Notes under the pieces: generated by a model
The model's input: the letters and a program-made list of their open reading frames with translations, nothing else
What the model was told of the DNA's origin: nothing
The model's database searches: none
Position numbers and translations under genes: made by a program
Assembly (NCBI GenBank): GCA_026874595.1
Contig: CM049307.1
Location: 29,920,362 to 29,984,361, forward strand
Length of the DNA: 64,000 bases
Source of the DNA: Sipunculus nudus
Lineage: Eukaryota > Annelida > Sipuncula > Golfingiida > Sipunculidae
Reading direction: 5' to 3'
Shown: positions 1 to 12,840 of the stretch, piece by piece
Position numbering within the stretch: the first letter of the stretch is position 1
How the letters are laid out: the number at the start of each line of letters is the position of its first letter

Positions 1-345
1 TATTTTTAATTTTTTATTGGCTCAGTAGAATGGGGAAAAAAATGATTTGCTTTGTTTCTCCATCTTTCTGTCTGTTTTAAATATTTAATGTTCATGAATA
101 AACTTTTTAAAAAAAAAAAAAGCACTGTTGAATTAAATTTCATATCCTGTATGTATATGCAAGGGTGTTGTAACTCTCACCATCCCCTTCTTAATCCCAC
201 TGAGGCTTTGCTCCTTGGCACTGTGAACAATAGTTCTACGGCTATAGCATAATAATTAAATAATTTAATAATTAAAGAAAATATCTGCAGAGAGACAGAG
301 GCGTTGTAACTCTGATTATAACACAACAAACCCCCCCCCCCCCCA
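1..345 (-). repeat. Dispersed repeat, inverted partner of 14125-14440
   Basis: Read on the opposite strand this segment matches 14125-14440 almost throughout, including the poly-C/poly-G edge, the motif around 'GTTGTAACTCT' and the 'CTGTCTGTTTTAAATATTTAATGTTCATG' region (positions 70-98). A more diverged third copy lies at 3525-3770. It has no coding content. The short open frames here are chance. Confidence 0.75.
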
Positions 346-619
346 ATCAAGTCATTGCACCTGTGGAGTGGGGACGTTATGGCAACTGTATACATATCAT
401 AAAACTGATAAAAAAGGTTTACTAAATAAATTGGATCTCATCAGACAAATCTGTAAACTGTTGAACTGTCAACAGCTTATCAAAAATGTAACCAATGGAA
501 AGGCATGGTCAGATCTCAAATATTATTTGCAACATTTTCTTCAATCATATAAACCAACCATGGCCCAAATTACCTCTTCCTCTCAATCTTTATCTACATT
601 TCATCAAATTTTTAATATT

Positions 620-955
620 TTAACCTTCTAGGTGGTTCAGTAATGTTGACCATTTGTCCATAGGTACCTATGTACATGCCAGAAATAATGTCAATATTGT
701 GTAATATGTAGATGTGAGGGTCATCAAAATAATGTACCTTGTCAAGACCGATCTTGTCAAGATACCATGTCATACAGTCACAAATTCATAAATCCCCTCA
801 TGAGCATAGTTAATCATAACCTTGTATCTGTCAAATTGAAAGCTTGCAGTTTTCCATACACTATAGATCCTTCAACAAATAGCCTTATCATCATTATACC
901 ACTGCTTAGTATACTTTCATTGCATTCATATTTGCCCAAATAAATTGTTTTTTTC
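620..955 (-). repeat. Partial family A repeat
   Basis: This is the reverse complement of 53750-54060, which is the left part of the complete family A element at 53535-56776. Shared landmarks are the 'CATTTGTCCATAGGTACC' stretch and the 'GTCAAATTGAAAGCTTGCAG' stretch. It ends at a C9 run just before the 180-bp tandem array. Confidence 0.75.
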
Positions 956-964
956 GACCCCCCC

Positions 965-1840
965 CCCATATTTTTCATGAAATTTTCTATGTTCAGGTGC
1001 CGTAAAACGGTCAAAAGTAGGTCAACCGGGATGAAACGCGTACTTGATCTGTAACTGGTCTATATCTGCCCACACACCAAAAATCAGGCCAATATCTGCA
1101 GCCATTGCGAAAAAAATTCCGTACATGTGTATCTGTCATGAAATTTCATATTTTTCATGAAATTTTCTATGTTCAGGAGCCGTAAAACGGTCAAAAGAAG
1201 GTCAACCGGGATGAAACTCGAACTAGATCTGTAACTGGTCTATATCTGCCCACACACCAAAAATCAGGCCAATATCTGCAGGCATTGCGAAAAAAAGTCC
1301 GTACATGTGTATCTGTCATGAAATTTCATATTTTTCATGAAATTTTCTAAGGAGCCGTAAATGGTCAAAAGTAGGTCAAAGGGGAGGAAACTCGAACTCG
1401 ATCTGTAACTGGTCAATATCTGCATACACACCAAAAATCAGGCCAATATCTGCAGGCATTGCGAAAAAAAGTCTGTACATGTGTATTTGTCATGAAAATT
1501 TCTATTTTTCATGAAATTTTCTAAGTTAAGAAGCCGTAAAACGGTCAAACGTAAGTCAACGGGGAGGAAACGCGATCTCGATCTGTAACTGGTCAATATC
1601 TGCATACGCACCCAAAATCAGGCCAATATCTGCAAGCATTGCGAAAAAAAGTCCGTACATGTGTATTTGTCATGAAAATTTCTATTTATCATGAAATTTT
1701 CTAAGTTAAGGAGCCGTAAAACGGTCAAAAGTAGGTCAAACGGGATGAAACGCGAACTCGATCTGTAACTGGTCATTATCTCCCCACACACCAAAAATCT
1801 GGCCAAAATCTGCAGGCATTGCGAAAAAAAGTCTGTACAA
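965..1840. repeat. Tandem array, five copies of about 180 bp
   Basis: The landmark 'CATGAAATTTTCTA' recurs near 976, 1156, 1336, 1510 and 1690, giving spacings of 180, 180, 174 and 180. Each unit also holds 'CCGTAAAACGGTCAAA' and 'CAATATCTGCAGGCATTGCG'. The first three copies are closest to each other. The ORFs across it are not conserved coding units. Confidence 0.9.
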
Positions 1841-1844
1841 CTGT

Positions 1845-1925
1845 TTGATTTCGGAAGGACGGAATGATGGACATGGGTAAAACTATATGCCCCGGCCACT
1901 TTGTGGCAGGGGCATAAAAATTTCA
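1845..1925. repeat. Short inverted repeat capping the 180-bp array
   Basis: After the last array unit comes 'TTTCGGAAGGACGGAATGATGGAC' (split at 1850-1873), then a hairpin-forming 'TATGCCCC...GGGGCATA' around 1889-1916. It probably marks the end of a nonautonomous element whose body is the tandem array. Confidence 0.5.
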
Positions 1926-1929
1926 AGAT

Positions 1930-3150
1930 TTTCAATACAGGAAATTAAAATTTAATACATTCACTGCTTCTGGTAGGTAGATATAAATAGCCAGTTTTTC
2001 AAAATTAAAATGTTTGCTCTCAATCACTTTGTAACATATTACATACATTTGTATCTAATAAAGCAGCTTCATATAACAACATTTATTACATTCATGGAAG
2101 AAAAGATTAAATGACTAATGAACTGTATGTGTAATAAACTGCATCATACAGTACTTTAGCAATGTGTTATTTATGAAATACTCTATGTTAGTATAACATG
2201 CCACTGAAATGTACATGGCTGACTAATGCAAAACCTAAATATAGGATTATATCCCATCTGGACTGAGGTTTGTGTAATCAATTTTCACTCACTTTCTGAG
2301 AAAACTTACACCAGTTCAAACAGCTGATAGCCTGATACTTCATGCTTTTTTAACATATTTTTTCTCTTTTCAATAAAATAAATACAGGATAAATAAATGA
2401 CCTCACAGTGGATAAGAGTGCCCATCATACAAGCCATAAAATAAATATAATTACCTTTAATATGCTTCTCCTGGATGCAGTCACATGACCATCATATAAC
2501 TTTAAATTACTGAGTAATATAATCGCGCTCATAACCTTATAGTAGTTGGTACAACATATCATTTTCTTAAATAGTGAATAACTTCTATTTTACTTAAGTA
2601 GATAATTAAAATAGACAGGTGGCGCCACCAGTTTCTGGAACATGACAACCCTATCCATGATCTTCCATCAACTTGATTTTGGGATCAATCCATGCAAGAT
2701 TTCTTGAGATATTTAAGAATTTGTGTGATTTTCCCCAAAATTGGACCTATTCAAGGTCAAGGACATTCTCCTAGTAAAGGTCATTACCTCATTTTAAATA
2801 GGCGTCGTCCTCTCACCCATATCTATACATATACCAAGTTTGGTAAAGATCCGTAAAATATTTTTTTAAGTTATCGCGCCAACAAGATTTATATGCGGCG
2901 GGACCGGTATGTTAACATAGTATCCCCCGACTTTGTCTGGGGATACAAATATAAAAGAAATCTGTCCATTAGTTTTTGACTTATAATGCTCACAATACTG
3001 TCAAGTGGCCATGCATTTTGGGGTATTAAAAGGCACAAAAACAAGTAAAGAATAATAGATGGTGCTCGACTTTGTCTGGGGATACAATTATATAGGAAAA
3101 TCTAATACTTACAATAGGTTTCTTACGATAAAATAAAATTCTCAATGAAC
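1930..3150. other. AT-rich intergenic DNA with repeat fragments
   Basis: No gene was recognised. A GGTGGCGCCACC palindrome lies at about 2618. A hairpin 'GTATCCCCC...GGGGATAC' lies near 2920-2946, and the second half of it recurs near 3066-3086. A family A head (ACAAGGGACC, near 3155) follows. Confidence 0.5.
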
Positions 3151-3524
3151 ATCAACAAGGGACCAATGGTTCACCGTGCTCAGCTGATGTTGACCTTGAA
3201 GGTAAAATCACAAATAATAACAAATTCAGAAAAAAAAGACTATGAGGAATGGGCCATGGTTGATATGATTGGTTTGAACTGATGAGTAAGGAATTGTTAC
3301 GAAATAATATTATGTGATCTGACAATGTGTTTTCTGATTGAATCGGGTGAGCAGTTCAAAACATAAGATCTATACTATGACAATGATCACTGAATGGCAC
3401 TTTGATTAATTGTTGATATGTACAGCAGTTGACACATACCTACAGTAAGATCCTCACTTTTTTATTATACAATGTTATTTTCAATTTTATAAATTTTACA
3501 CAGTTCCAAATACAACTAGTGTCC

Positions 3525-3770
3525 CCACTGCAAAGGTGCAAGGGCTCAATAGCGGGGGGGGGGGGGGGGGGGGGGGGGGGTTCAGGGGAGGGGTGGGAGG
3601 CTACAACCCCTCTTCATATACATATAGGATTTGAAATTTAATTCATCTTTGCTTACAAATAAAAAAGAATTGATTCATAATTATGAAATATCATTAATAA
3701 ACAGAGAGACCCAGATGGACAAACAAATTACTTTATTTCCCATTCTGCTAAGGCAAAAAAAATGAACAAA
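3525..3770 (+). repeat. Third copy of the 14125-14440 repeat, with a 27-nt poly-G run
   Basis: It has the same layout as 14125-14440: a poly-G run (3554-3580), a stretch reading 'TTACAACNCCT', then 'AATTTAATTCA', then 'CAGACNGANNGACAAA'. It is more diverged than the other pair. Confidence 0.6.
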
Positions 3771-3844
3771 TCTTTGCATTAGGATTGGAACTGCGGCATT
3801 TTTCCGAAGATTTATAAAATTCTTCAGAAAAAGCACCAAATCCT

Positions 3845-4100
3845 GAATCTTTGAATTTCTGCCATAGATTCCGCACTTTTCCACGGATTTCTGCCATAGA
3901 TTCCGCACTTTTCCGCGGATTTCTGCTGCAGTTTCCGCACTTTTCCGCTGATTTCTACTGCAGTTTCCGCACTTTTTCGCTGATTTCTGGTGCAGTTTCC
4001 ACGCTTTTCCGCGGATTTCTGCCACAGTTTCCGCACTTTTCCGACAATTTCTTCTGCACTTTTCCACAGATTTCTTCTACAGTTTCAACAGATGTTTTCC
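3845..4100. repeat. Minisatellite of about 33 bp
   Basis: About seven units of 'GATTTCTGCNNCAGTTTCCG / CACTTTTCCG' follow each other, degrading toward 4100. Because 33 is a multiple of three, frames stay open on both strands and encode an 11-residue periodic peptide. That is a by-product of the period and not evidence for a gene. The GC content is higher than in the flanks. Confidence 0.85.
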
Positions 4101-4104
4101 TGCA

Positions 4105-4940
4105 GCTTCCCCACTCTTTCGTGAAGGTTTCCTTTGGTAAATGAATTTCTGTGGCTATATTTTTCTGAAATTGTAAAAAATTATAATTTTCTGAATAAAC
4201 ATAACAATCAGCTATATTTTGAGAATGTTGCCTTCCTTTTCTTCTTAAATATTAGAGTATTGCCACAGCTGCATCTGCTTATATGTGTAATAAATGAAAA
4301 ACACTAAATGAAGTAAACTGATTATTTATTGAAAAAAATTATAATAAATATTTTTTAGTTTTGTTTTCTTCACAATGGCTTCAATCAGTCACTCAACTTG
4401 TGTCTCATATTTGCTTTGGTTGACCTATCAAATATCCTGGTGATTTTATCTGGAAAGAAAAAAAATTATTTAGTGATAATGCAAGAAACATCATATTGTG
4501 TAATTTTTTTAAAACCTCTTTCATAGTAAAATAAGTATTTTTTTCAGACATGGAATTTTTCTATAAGATCTTTAAATACCACAACTTTAAAATTGCAAGA
4601 AAGTCAATTTAGTGTAAACTGCAAATTAATCAGAAACACTGAAGATTTTCTACTGACAAACAGTGCATTATATTTTATATGTGTCTTTCTCCAAGATTTG
4701 CTGATAATTCCAACTCTTAAGGCAACATTAAATAACACTTTAAAAATTCCTGCACACATAAAACTTCAAAATATCATAAATAATGAATAAATATGGATGC
4801 ATGTGGTTTGTAAACAATTTAAAAAATATTCTTTTTAGGCCATAACAACAAATGCCCCAATTAAATACATAACAGTGGTGTCATATATTGCAAGAAAATG
4901 CATATCGCTGATCTAATTAATTAGAAAGATGTATCCTATT
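4105..4940. other. AT-rich stretch, nothing recognised
   Basis: No coding, RNA or repeat signal that I could support was seen here. Confidence 0.4.
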
Positions 4941-4945
4941 CAGAA

Positions 4946-7018
4946 ACAAGTGACCTATGGGTCATGATGCTCAGCCGACTAACATGTTGACAATATGTCC
5001 TTGCACAGGCAACTAATTAAGATAATGTCCAGCCTTTCCTGAGTAATCTGGCAATTTGTGTGTATTTTGCATTATTTCTGGGGTGCTAAAACATACCCCA
5101 AAACTCTGGGAATATAGGTCACAGTGACCGAATTTCAGTTTCTGGGGAGAACTTTTGAGGAACTCTCAGGATGTCAAGTAAGAAGTTTCTGGGCCAAATG
5201 GTTATGATTTGTGCCCTACTTTGGTATCAAATTTTCAATCATTCTGAGGGGTGCTTAGAAGCACCATAGCTCAAAAAATATGGGTAACGGAGACCTAATT
5301 TCACGTTTCTAAGGAGACTTCTCATGGACCTCCCTGGATTTAAAGTAAGAAGATTCAAGGTCCAATGGTTATGATTTGTGCCCTGCTTTGGCTCAAAAAC
5401 AGAGATAAAAATAATAAAAAAATTTAAAATAATAATGGTGGCGCCATCAGTCTGCAGAAACTAATGTAACATTCCATGACAAATATCCATAACAATATCC
5501 ATAACAAATTTTTCATTGTTCGGGGGGGGGGGGGGGGGGTATACTTCGGAGCCCCATAGCTTAATCAATATGGGTAACAGAGACCTAATTCCTGGTTTCC
5601 ATGGAGACTTTTCATGGACCTCTCTGGATGTATTGTTAGAAGATTCCAGGTCCAGCGGTTACGATTTGTGCCCTGTTAACAGATGACCACATCTTTAAAG
5701 GTCTCAAAAACAGAGAAAAAATAGTAAAAAATAAATAAAATACAGGTGGTGCCACCATTCTGCAGAAACTGATGAAACAGTCCATGATCAATATCCATGT
5801 AAAGAATTCTGGTGAACAATGCATTAGTTGTTCAGACACTTGAGCTTTTGTATAAAATTTTTCATTATTATGGGGGGGGGGGGGTACTTTGGAGCCCCAT
5901 AGCTTGTAGAATATGGGTAACAGAGACCTAATTCCAGGTTTCCAAGGAGACTTTTCAAGGACCTCTCAGGATGTAAAGTAAGAAGATTCCAGGTCCAGCT
6001 GATACGATTTGTGCCCTATTAACAGATGACCACATCTTTAAAAGGTCTTGAAAATCGAGAAAAAAATCACAAAAAATTAAAAGAATACAGGTGGCTCCAC
6101 CAGTCTGCAGAAACTGATGAAACACTCCATGATCAATATCCATGCAATAAATCATGGTGATCAATGCATTAGTTGTTCAGATACTTGAGCTTTTGTATCA
6201 AATTTTTCATTATTCTGGGGAGGGGGTACTTTGGAGCCCCATAGCTTGAAGAATATGGGTAACAGAGACCTAATTCCAGGTTTCCAGAGAGACTTTTCAT
6301 GGACCTCTCTGGATGTAAAGTTAGAAGATTCCAGGTCCAGCGCTTACAATTTGTGCCCTGTTAACAGATGACCACATCTTTAAAGGTCTCAAAAACAGAG
6401 AAAAAAAATAGTAAAAAATTTTAAAAAAATAAAGGTGGCACCATCAGTCTGCAGAAACTGATGAAACATTCCATGACAAACATCCACATAAAGAATCATG
6501 GTGATCAATGCATAAGTTGTTCAGATACTTGAGCTTTTGTGTCAAATTTTTCATTTTTCTCAGGGGGGGGGGGGGGTACTTTGGAGCCCCATAGCTTGAA
6601 AAATATGAGTAACACAGACCTAATTCCAGGTTTCAATGAAGACTTTTCATGGACCTCTCAGGTGGCGCCACCAGACTGCAGAAACTGATGAAACACTCCA
6701 TGATCAATATTTGTGCATAGAATCATGGTGATCAATGCATTAGTTGTTCAGATACTTGAGCTTTTGTATCAAATTTTTCATTATTCTGGGGGGTACTTGA
6801 CAGCCCCATAGCTTGAAGAATATGGGTAACAGAGACCTAATTCCAGGTTTCCAAGGAAATCTTCATAAACCTCTCTGGATGTAAAGTTAGAAGATTCCAG
6901 GTCCAGCGGTTAGGATTTGTGCCTGGTTAAGGGACGAACGGACAGACAAACAGACGGACAGACGACAGACAAAGAGTGATTGCTAAAGCTCAGATGACTT
7001 ACCATCAGCTGAGCTAAT
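4946..7018 (+). mobile_element. Family A nonautonomous element with tandem core
   Basis: The head 'ACAAGTGACCTATGGGTCA' followed by 'GCTCAGC' (4946) and the tail 'CTCAGATGACTTACCATCAG CTGAGC' (near 6990-7015) match the ends of the complete copies at 36646-38515 and 53535-56776. The core is a tandem array. 'CCCCATAGCTTGAAGAATATGGGTAAC' (about 27 nt) recurs near 5266, 5551, 5894, 6234, 6586 and 6803. Most units are 340-350 bp and carry a poly-G run and a GGTGGCGCCACC-like palindrome. A CAGACGGACAGACGAC minisatellite precedes the tail. No transposase is encoded, so it presumably depends on another element for movement. Confidence 0.7.
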
Positions 7019-7354
7019 AAAAAGCATATTTTGGTTCTAAATAGAAAGATGTTTACCATATTAAAGCTATTAAAGGATATTTCAGAATACCAGTTCAGTC
7101 TGTTGAATGACATCACCAAATTTTCAATAACAATACTTTTATGGTTAAAAAATGTATTTTATAATAAGTAAGGATGAGGCATGATGATTCTCAAAATATA
7201 CTTGAGGAAATACCCAGTGTTATAGGCCATCTAAGTCCATACACATATAAACAGTACCCATTAGTGCGCATCCTCAGACAAGTATATTAACAAGATAGTT
7301 GGCATATTCTGTTCACATATTTTGAATTCAAATAAAATAGGTGGATTTGCTTAC

Positions 7355-7560
7355 ATGAGTTGTGTTCTCTTCTTTCCTCCTGACTTTTAACCACTCCATT
7401 TGAACTGACTCTGCATTTATGCACTGTAAGCATCTTGACACACTGCTTCCTGTAACCTGAGATGCTGGGGGCTGGCCTTGCAAGGTCAAGATGGCTGGAT
7501 GACAGTACTTGACAATGACATAGTACAGATACAGCTGGCATCTACCCAGGGTGCATGTAA
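7355..7560 (-). CDS. Possible exon, unrecognised
   Basis: A minus-strand frame is open with less AT-biased composition than its surroundings. It is Cys-containing and ends at a reasonable donor (CAT|GTAAGC, exon end at 7355). A start codon in frame lies at 7576. I do not recognise the protein and see no adjoining exon. A second frame is also open over most of it, so chance or an old repeat is quite possible. Confidence 0.15.
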
Positions 7561-7756
7561 ATGCCTTGTAATACATGGATCTTTTAGTACATTATATATA
7601 ATTAATACCTATTCATTTTAATGAGCTGTTTTTCAGTTCCAAGGGGAGCTGGTGAACACTTAATCTCATGTTAAATCAAGACACTTGAATAACATTCGTC
7701 AGAGAGAAATATATATGTGATACATGTATCTTTCAAAATTTTTTTTATCCAGCTTC

Positions 7757-7758
<2 letters not shown>

Positions 7759-7795
<37 letters not shown>
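7759..7795. repeat. (TA)n microsatellite
   Basis: This is an uninterrupted TA run. A short GT tract follows near 7816. Confidence 0.9.
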
Positions 7796-7799
<4 letters not shown>

Positions 7800-8029
7800 T
7801 ATGAGTGTGTTCATATGTGTGTGTGTGTGGGAAAATTACATAATGAAAAAATTATTAATACACAATACCTCTATCACAAAACTGATTTGAATAGGAAATA
7901 TTTTTCTATATTTGTATTCTTGATGCTTTTCTAAACATATTGGTATGTTGGATGCCATATCTCTATAAAGAATGAAGTATATTATATTTTTTTTATAGTT
8001 TTTAACATATAGCTGGACTTGGCATTTTT

Positions 8030-8330
8030 CCCTTCAGTCCCAGTACATCTCCATGTCCAAGTAAAATTTCTATGTCCAGAAAGCCTTTTCACAGCCAAAA
8101 ATTTTCTAAGTCCCAAAATTTTGTGGAAATACGCGGAAATTTGCAGCACTTTTGGAAAAATGTGGATTTTCTTCCGCACTTATCCGAACAGTTCGGAAAA
8201 AATCTTCGGAAATCTTCCGCAAATGTATGAAATCCATGGAAAATTGCGGAAATCCATGGAATTCCGAAGTTTTCCACGGAAATCCGTGGAAATTTAATTG
8301 ACATACAGAAATTTTTCGGAAAATCTACAG
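8030..8330. repeat. Degenerate CCGC/GCGGAAAT-rich repeat
   Basis: Repeated words such as TTCGGAAAA, TTGCGGAAATCC and CCATGGAAAT resemble the 33-bp minisatellite at 3845-4100 in reversed orientation, but without a clean period. ORFs on both strands overlap here and look like low-complexity artefacts. Confidence 0.4.
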
Positions 8331-8647
8331 CCGGGAGGTCTAGGGATACATTTAACAGGAAATTCTTCAGGCCATCATCCCCACACAATAGATGATGACT
8401 ACTGATGCTTAATAAATTACAACATACACCTTAAGACTGACTTAAAATATTTTGTGGCTAAGAGGAAACAATGAATAGCAGCTGTGACTGGCCATTATGG
8501 AATATCAAGGGACTATTTTGCTAAACAAATCAGCACCAATGCAAACCCTAAAAACTTATGTGAACAAATTTGACGATCAATGCAGTTTAAGCTGATTCAG
8601 CCTACCTTCCCAAATTTACAGGGACATGAAACCCTAGATAAAAGACC

Positions 8648-9405
8648 ATGGTTAGGTCCCGGAAGGACATGAAACCCTATAATGCTGGTCAATACCGCGA
8701 GACGGATGCCATGCAGAACTTCCGTCAGGGACCCACAAAGTCCTCAGAGGATTTCAAAGCGAGGCTGCAGGCATTCAAAACAGATAGCAGTCATTCAGAT
8801 TCTATAACCCATACAGTATATCATGAACCAGAACTTTCTGGTCTTAAAAAGAGACATTCTCCTGAGCATAAGCAGATATTTTAGGTACAAGAGAAGATGA
8901 GCTCACTGCTGCACCCCTTTCACCTCAAAACAAATTAAAAAAGTTTTGGACAATGACGGTACGTCAAAAATTTTCAAAAACATTCCAGTGTTTGGATTCA
9001 CAAAGTCATAAGATTTTATCTAAGGCCAAAAAAAATAAAAGGTGTTGTTCTCAGGCACCGCCCGCGTCAATTTTTAACCCCCGCATCAAAAATTTTTATT
9101 TTGATTTTTATCTTTCAAGTAGTTAAATAATACAATTTATGTAGTGCCTTTACCTGTTTAGCAAAAAAATTTGTTATTTTCATATTTTTCACCGATCATA
9201 TGACATTTTATCAGAGCATTCAAAAAAAGGTAAAAAATAAAATACCGCCCGCCCGCACCGATTTCTGAAAAAAGTGCCTGAGAACCATACCTTATTTTTT
9301 TTTGGCCTAAGTAAATAGGGTTTTACATCTCCTAAAAATAGACCAAGCAGTTTTGGAACCTTCACATCAAAGGAAACTATCTCAACACAATGCAAAGTTT
9401 TGTGA
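8648..9405 (+). pseudogene. Frameshifted coding-like remnant of an unrecognised gene, split by a MITE
   Basis: Four consecutive segments read as plausible, fairly polar protein in changing frames: 8648-8884 from an ATG, 8872-8940 in a second frame, 8940-9011 in a third frame (ending in TAA), and 9319-9405 after the MITE. The third segment ends in a 'PVFGFT' peptide and the fourth begins with 'GFTSP', which suggests the MITE at 9021-9310 landed in once-continuous sequence. The shift near 8940 sits in an A-run, typical of pseudogene decay. Codon composition is richer in GC than the flanks. A plausible splice acceptor (TTTACAG) lies at 8621, so exons of a decayed gene are also possible. I do not recognise the family. 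Confidence 0.4.
9021..9310. mobile_element. MITE with about 35-bp terminal inverted repeats
   Basis: The left end AGGCCAAAAAAAATAAAAGG and the right end, reversed, start with the same words and continue into 'TTCTCAGGC' facing 'GCCTGAGAA'. The flanks read TA on both sides, which fits a TA target duplication of the Tc1/mariner type but is too short to prove it. It is about 290 bp, has no coding capacity, and interrupts the coding-like remnant around it. A related, right-truncated copy lies near 22090. Confidence 0.8.
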
Positions 9406-9409
9406 TTTG

Positions 9410-10155
9410 ACTTACAGAGGCTATAATTTACACAATTCAGGTATCACATCAATTAAAGACACTTAAACTTTTTGTATTGCAAACACAGCTGTTTATGATA
9501 TTATTAAACCATGAATTCAATTAAAGTAGACAACATCTTTGTGGGTAAGGAACTGAAGATATATTAATTATGATGTTTCAATAAACATTATAGCTATAAA
9601 ATTACAAGGAAATCTGTAACCTTCATCCAGACTGATTTATAAAGAAGTGGTTAAAACTTACAGTCTAAAACCCAATGGTAAAAAAGCATATAGGAGATGA
9701 TAATTGAGAGACATTTTTACTAGATATATATTTCTATTACCTCAGTGATTTTATAGTGGTAAAGCTTCCATGGTTTAAGGGTATATTACTTTTGTTCACT
9801 TAATATGAATGAGTAAAGCTCAGCTGGTATTTAATAATGCATGCATGTATATATTTAATATTACACATGTAATTATCACAGTTAAGTTGAAAATGTTGAT
9901 ATTTAGTTAAGTAGATGTCTCAGAACTGTTACATATTCTAAAACTGTGATTAATTATGATAGTTGGTTTAGGTGTAGTTGATGTCAACTTGCATGCCTGA
10001 AGAATAAATGAAACCCAAGAGGCACATTACATTTATTGGTAAGCTTTTTTTGCTCGCTAAAATATTTTAAATGATCTTGTTCATTTTGTGTTTTGTGCCC
10101 TGAAAAATACTTCTGGAATAAAGGTTGACAGTATTATCTGATTTAAGATGATAAA
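9410..10155. other. AT-rich stretch, nothing recognised
   Basis: No gene or clear repeat was seen. Confidence 0.4.
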
Positions 10156-10159
10156 AATC

Positions 10160-10545
10160 AAGCTAGGCTATAATTAGATTAGGATTCTAATCTAGACTGG
10201 CCCAGTTTTAAGATCAGTCCACCACAGGATTATAATCTTGACAGACCCAGTTTAAAATTCTTATCTGGGGTGGCCCAGTCAACCACAGGATTGTGAACTT
10301 GATCAAAATTCAAATCTGGGCCGGCCCAGTTTAAAATCAGTCGAGACCAGATTCAAATCCTGAAGTCTTCACCACAGGATTGTAATATGGACTGGCCCAG
10401 ATTTAAATTTTAATCTGGGCTGGCCCAGTTTAAAACTGGTCTGACCCAGATTAGAATTTTGATCTGGACCAGCCCAGATCAAAATTTTGATTTGGGCTGG
10501 CCAAGTTTTAAATTGGGCCAGATTCTAATCTGGGCCTAGACATAT
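10160..10545. repeat. Degenerate ATCTGGGCTGGCCCAGTTTA repeat
   Basis: The words GGCCCAG, CTGGCC and AATCTGGGC alternate in both orientations, so the stretch is rich in nested palindromes. Related words with 'GATCTGGCCTAGACCAG' make up 13300-13500 and 49280-49400. Confidence 0.75.
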
Positions 10546-10549
10546 AATG

Positions 10550-12625
10550 TGAAATAATACTCATGGATTTGCTAGCATATTTAACACACACAACATATAG
10601 TTATGCCAAGAACAATCTAACCATAAACTTATTCTAAAAAGATACTATGTTGCATTTATTGAAAAGATGACTACAGTAGATATAAGCTATTACCCTGGGG
10701 TTAATTAAAGGGGAAAACTCCTGTTCTGTCTATTAATAACACAATATCCAAAATGATGGTACCGCACTGGCTGGCCTCGAATAACTTATACTAAATTGCA
10801 ATATTGAAGCCAAGGGACGGAAGGCACAACATCAATACTGCCCAATTCAGAAGGACCAATGGCCATTACCCACAATTCATTGGGCCATGTAATCACAAGA
10901 ATTGTCAGAGGACTATTGCGTCAGCTGACTGATTACCAGTAAAACTGGTCAAATCGATTCACTCCCCCTTCGCCAATAGAGGTTTTGGGCAAACAAGCAC
11001 AGGAGGTATGATGAATTACATTCCTATCTCCCACTGACTGAGCACTGGGGTATTTTTAGGATGAAGTAAATTAAATATTTGATATAATTTCACAACATTC
11101 TCACTGTTGGGTTACCTTTTAACAAGCTCTCTAATAAATCACCTTTCATTGTCACATTCCAGTCTACAGATAGATTATTATTTTATCACATTTATCACAC
11201 TGTTCTAGGTTAAGTTCTGATGAACTCGTAATAAATAACCCTTTGTTGTCACATTGCAACATACAGATATAACCATCCTTCAATAGTGACCTAAATTACC
11301 ATGTTCTGTGAAAGCTCTGCAATGTGACAGCGCTTTGTTGCCTATTGTCCAAACAAAATGATATTTTGAAGCCACTTTGAATTAAAATATTTGGGTTGTG
11401 AATCCACAGATATTTAATATTAATGTCAAGTTCTAAGGCCCTAGCACCACTTTCCCTTCTCACCATGTTATGTGTACTTTGACATTTGCAATTTAGTAAA
11501 CAAAAAAAATGCATTAATTATATTCTTTTGTCCTCCTAATCCTCTTGCTGTATTACTTTTCTTATATATCACCTTAAAATACAGCTTAATAAAACCTTCA
11601 CCTACAGGAGACAAATGTCTAGCATTAGTGGGTGGAAGGTTAATGAACTAAGTAAAATTAAACTGAGTTTGTAAATAATGTAGCTTTATGCAGAGGAATA
11701 TATTTTTTTTATTTAATCATTTATCCCTCGGTATAACCACAACTTTTAACAATGAGTTCAAGTGTACAGAAAAAAACACATACTGAACCACAACATAAAA
11801 TCAAGTACATTAATAAATACACAAATGTCTATAAATCTCTCTAGACTTCAACTATTAAAATTAATGGAGATCATTTGCTTTGTTCTTAGTTAAATCAGGA
11901 AAGCAGTTTGTGTCTGTGTTGTGGCTGCTGATTGATGATTAAATATTCACCCTACAATGTAGAAACCAATCAAGATTTTCAAAGTTTTGAAGGAGCTTAT
12001 TGGAATTTCAACTACCTTTTTCTACATTCAGTAAAGAAATATTACATTTTGAAGCTTGGCCGACAAATCACTGGCTGTAATATAAAGTGACTAACTGTGG
12101 AATACCTTAATTAATCCTGCCATCGATCCATGCACCGGGTGCTCAGTCCTCCATCAAATGAGTGCAACTTTGTGTAAATTGATCAGTTTACTATACAGCA
12201 AATTATGTCCTTGACTCAAAATGCCCACTATTATACTGGAGACAGGGTATGGACTGGGGAGCAATTGAGCGCTTTACTGATTTTTATTACAGATGGAGAC
12301 CAAACATCTGCTCGATTCAATGAACATGCGCCCAAGATAACTTACATGTAGGCCTGACAAGGAACTATTTATGCGAAGGACCGAGTATAATTTTAAATAT
12401 ACAAAAGTAACTATGGCATCAATGATAGCAGTATATTTAAATTAAAAACAGCTTATTGAACACATAATCCATTAAATCATCCTGATTTTACAACATTTAA
12501 CTCTTAAAAGTATGCAGCAAGTATATTACATAAAATACAAAGATAAAACCGAAAATTCCGGAATTTCAATTTGATTAAAAATGGAAAATGAATATGTATA
12601 AAACGGGAAAAACGGGGCTCTACGT
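10550..12625. other. AT-rich intergenic DNA
   Basis: No gene was recognised. Near 11135-11310 the words 'TNACATTNCA' and 'ACAGATA' recur loosely at about 115-bp spacing, perhaps an old duplication. Confidence 0.35.
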
Positions 12626-12629
12626 ATAT

Positions 12630-12840
12630 TTTAAGCTCAGCTGACTCTAAAACATTTGAGCCATAGCAATGGCCCTTTGTCTGTCTGTCTGTCCAGCTAC
12701 CTGCCTGTCTTGATTTCTGTTAAAGTGACAAAACCATTTTAGTTTCCAACCTGAAATTTTGCATACAGATCGTTAGAGGCAACAATATTACCATACCTGA
12801 AACTAAGTCATGATGACCTCTGGACCCTTTGAGAAATGGA
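12630..12840 (-). mobile_element. Family A tail, fragment
   Basis: 'TTTTAAGCTCAGCTGACT' followed by a CTGTCTGTCTGTC tract is the reversed tail and minisatellite of family A. The interior is too diverged to follow. Confidence 0.45.

Noticed and set aside
3681-4144. Long ORFs on both strands with 11-residue periodic protein (KSAEKCG...)
   Set aside because: They arise from a 33-bp minisatellite, whose period is a multiple of three. Frames are open on both strands and there is no start or splice context.
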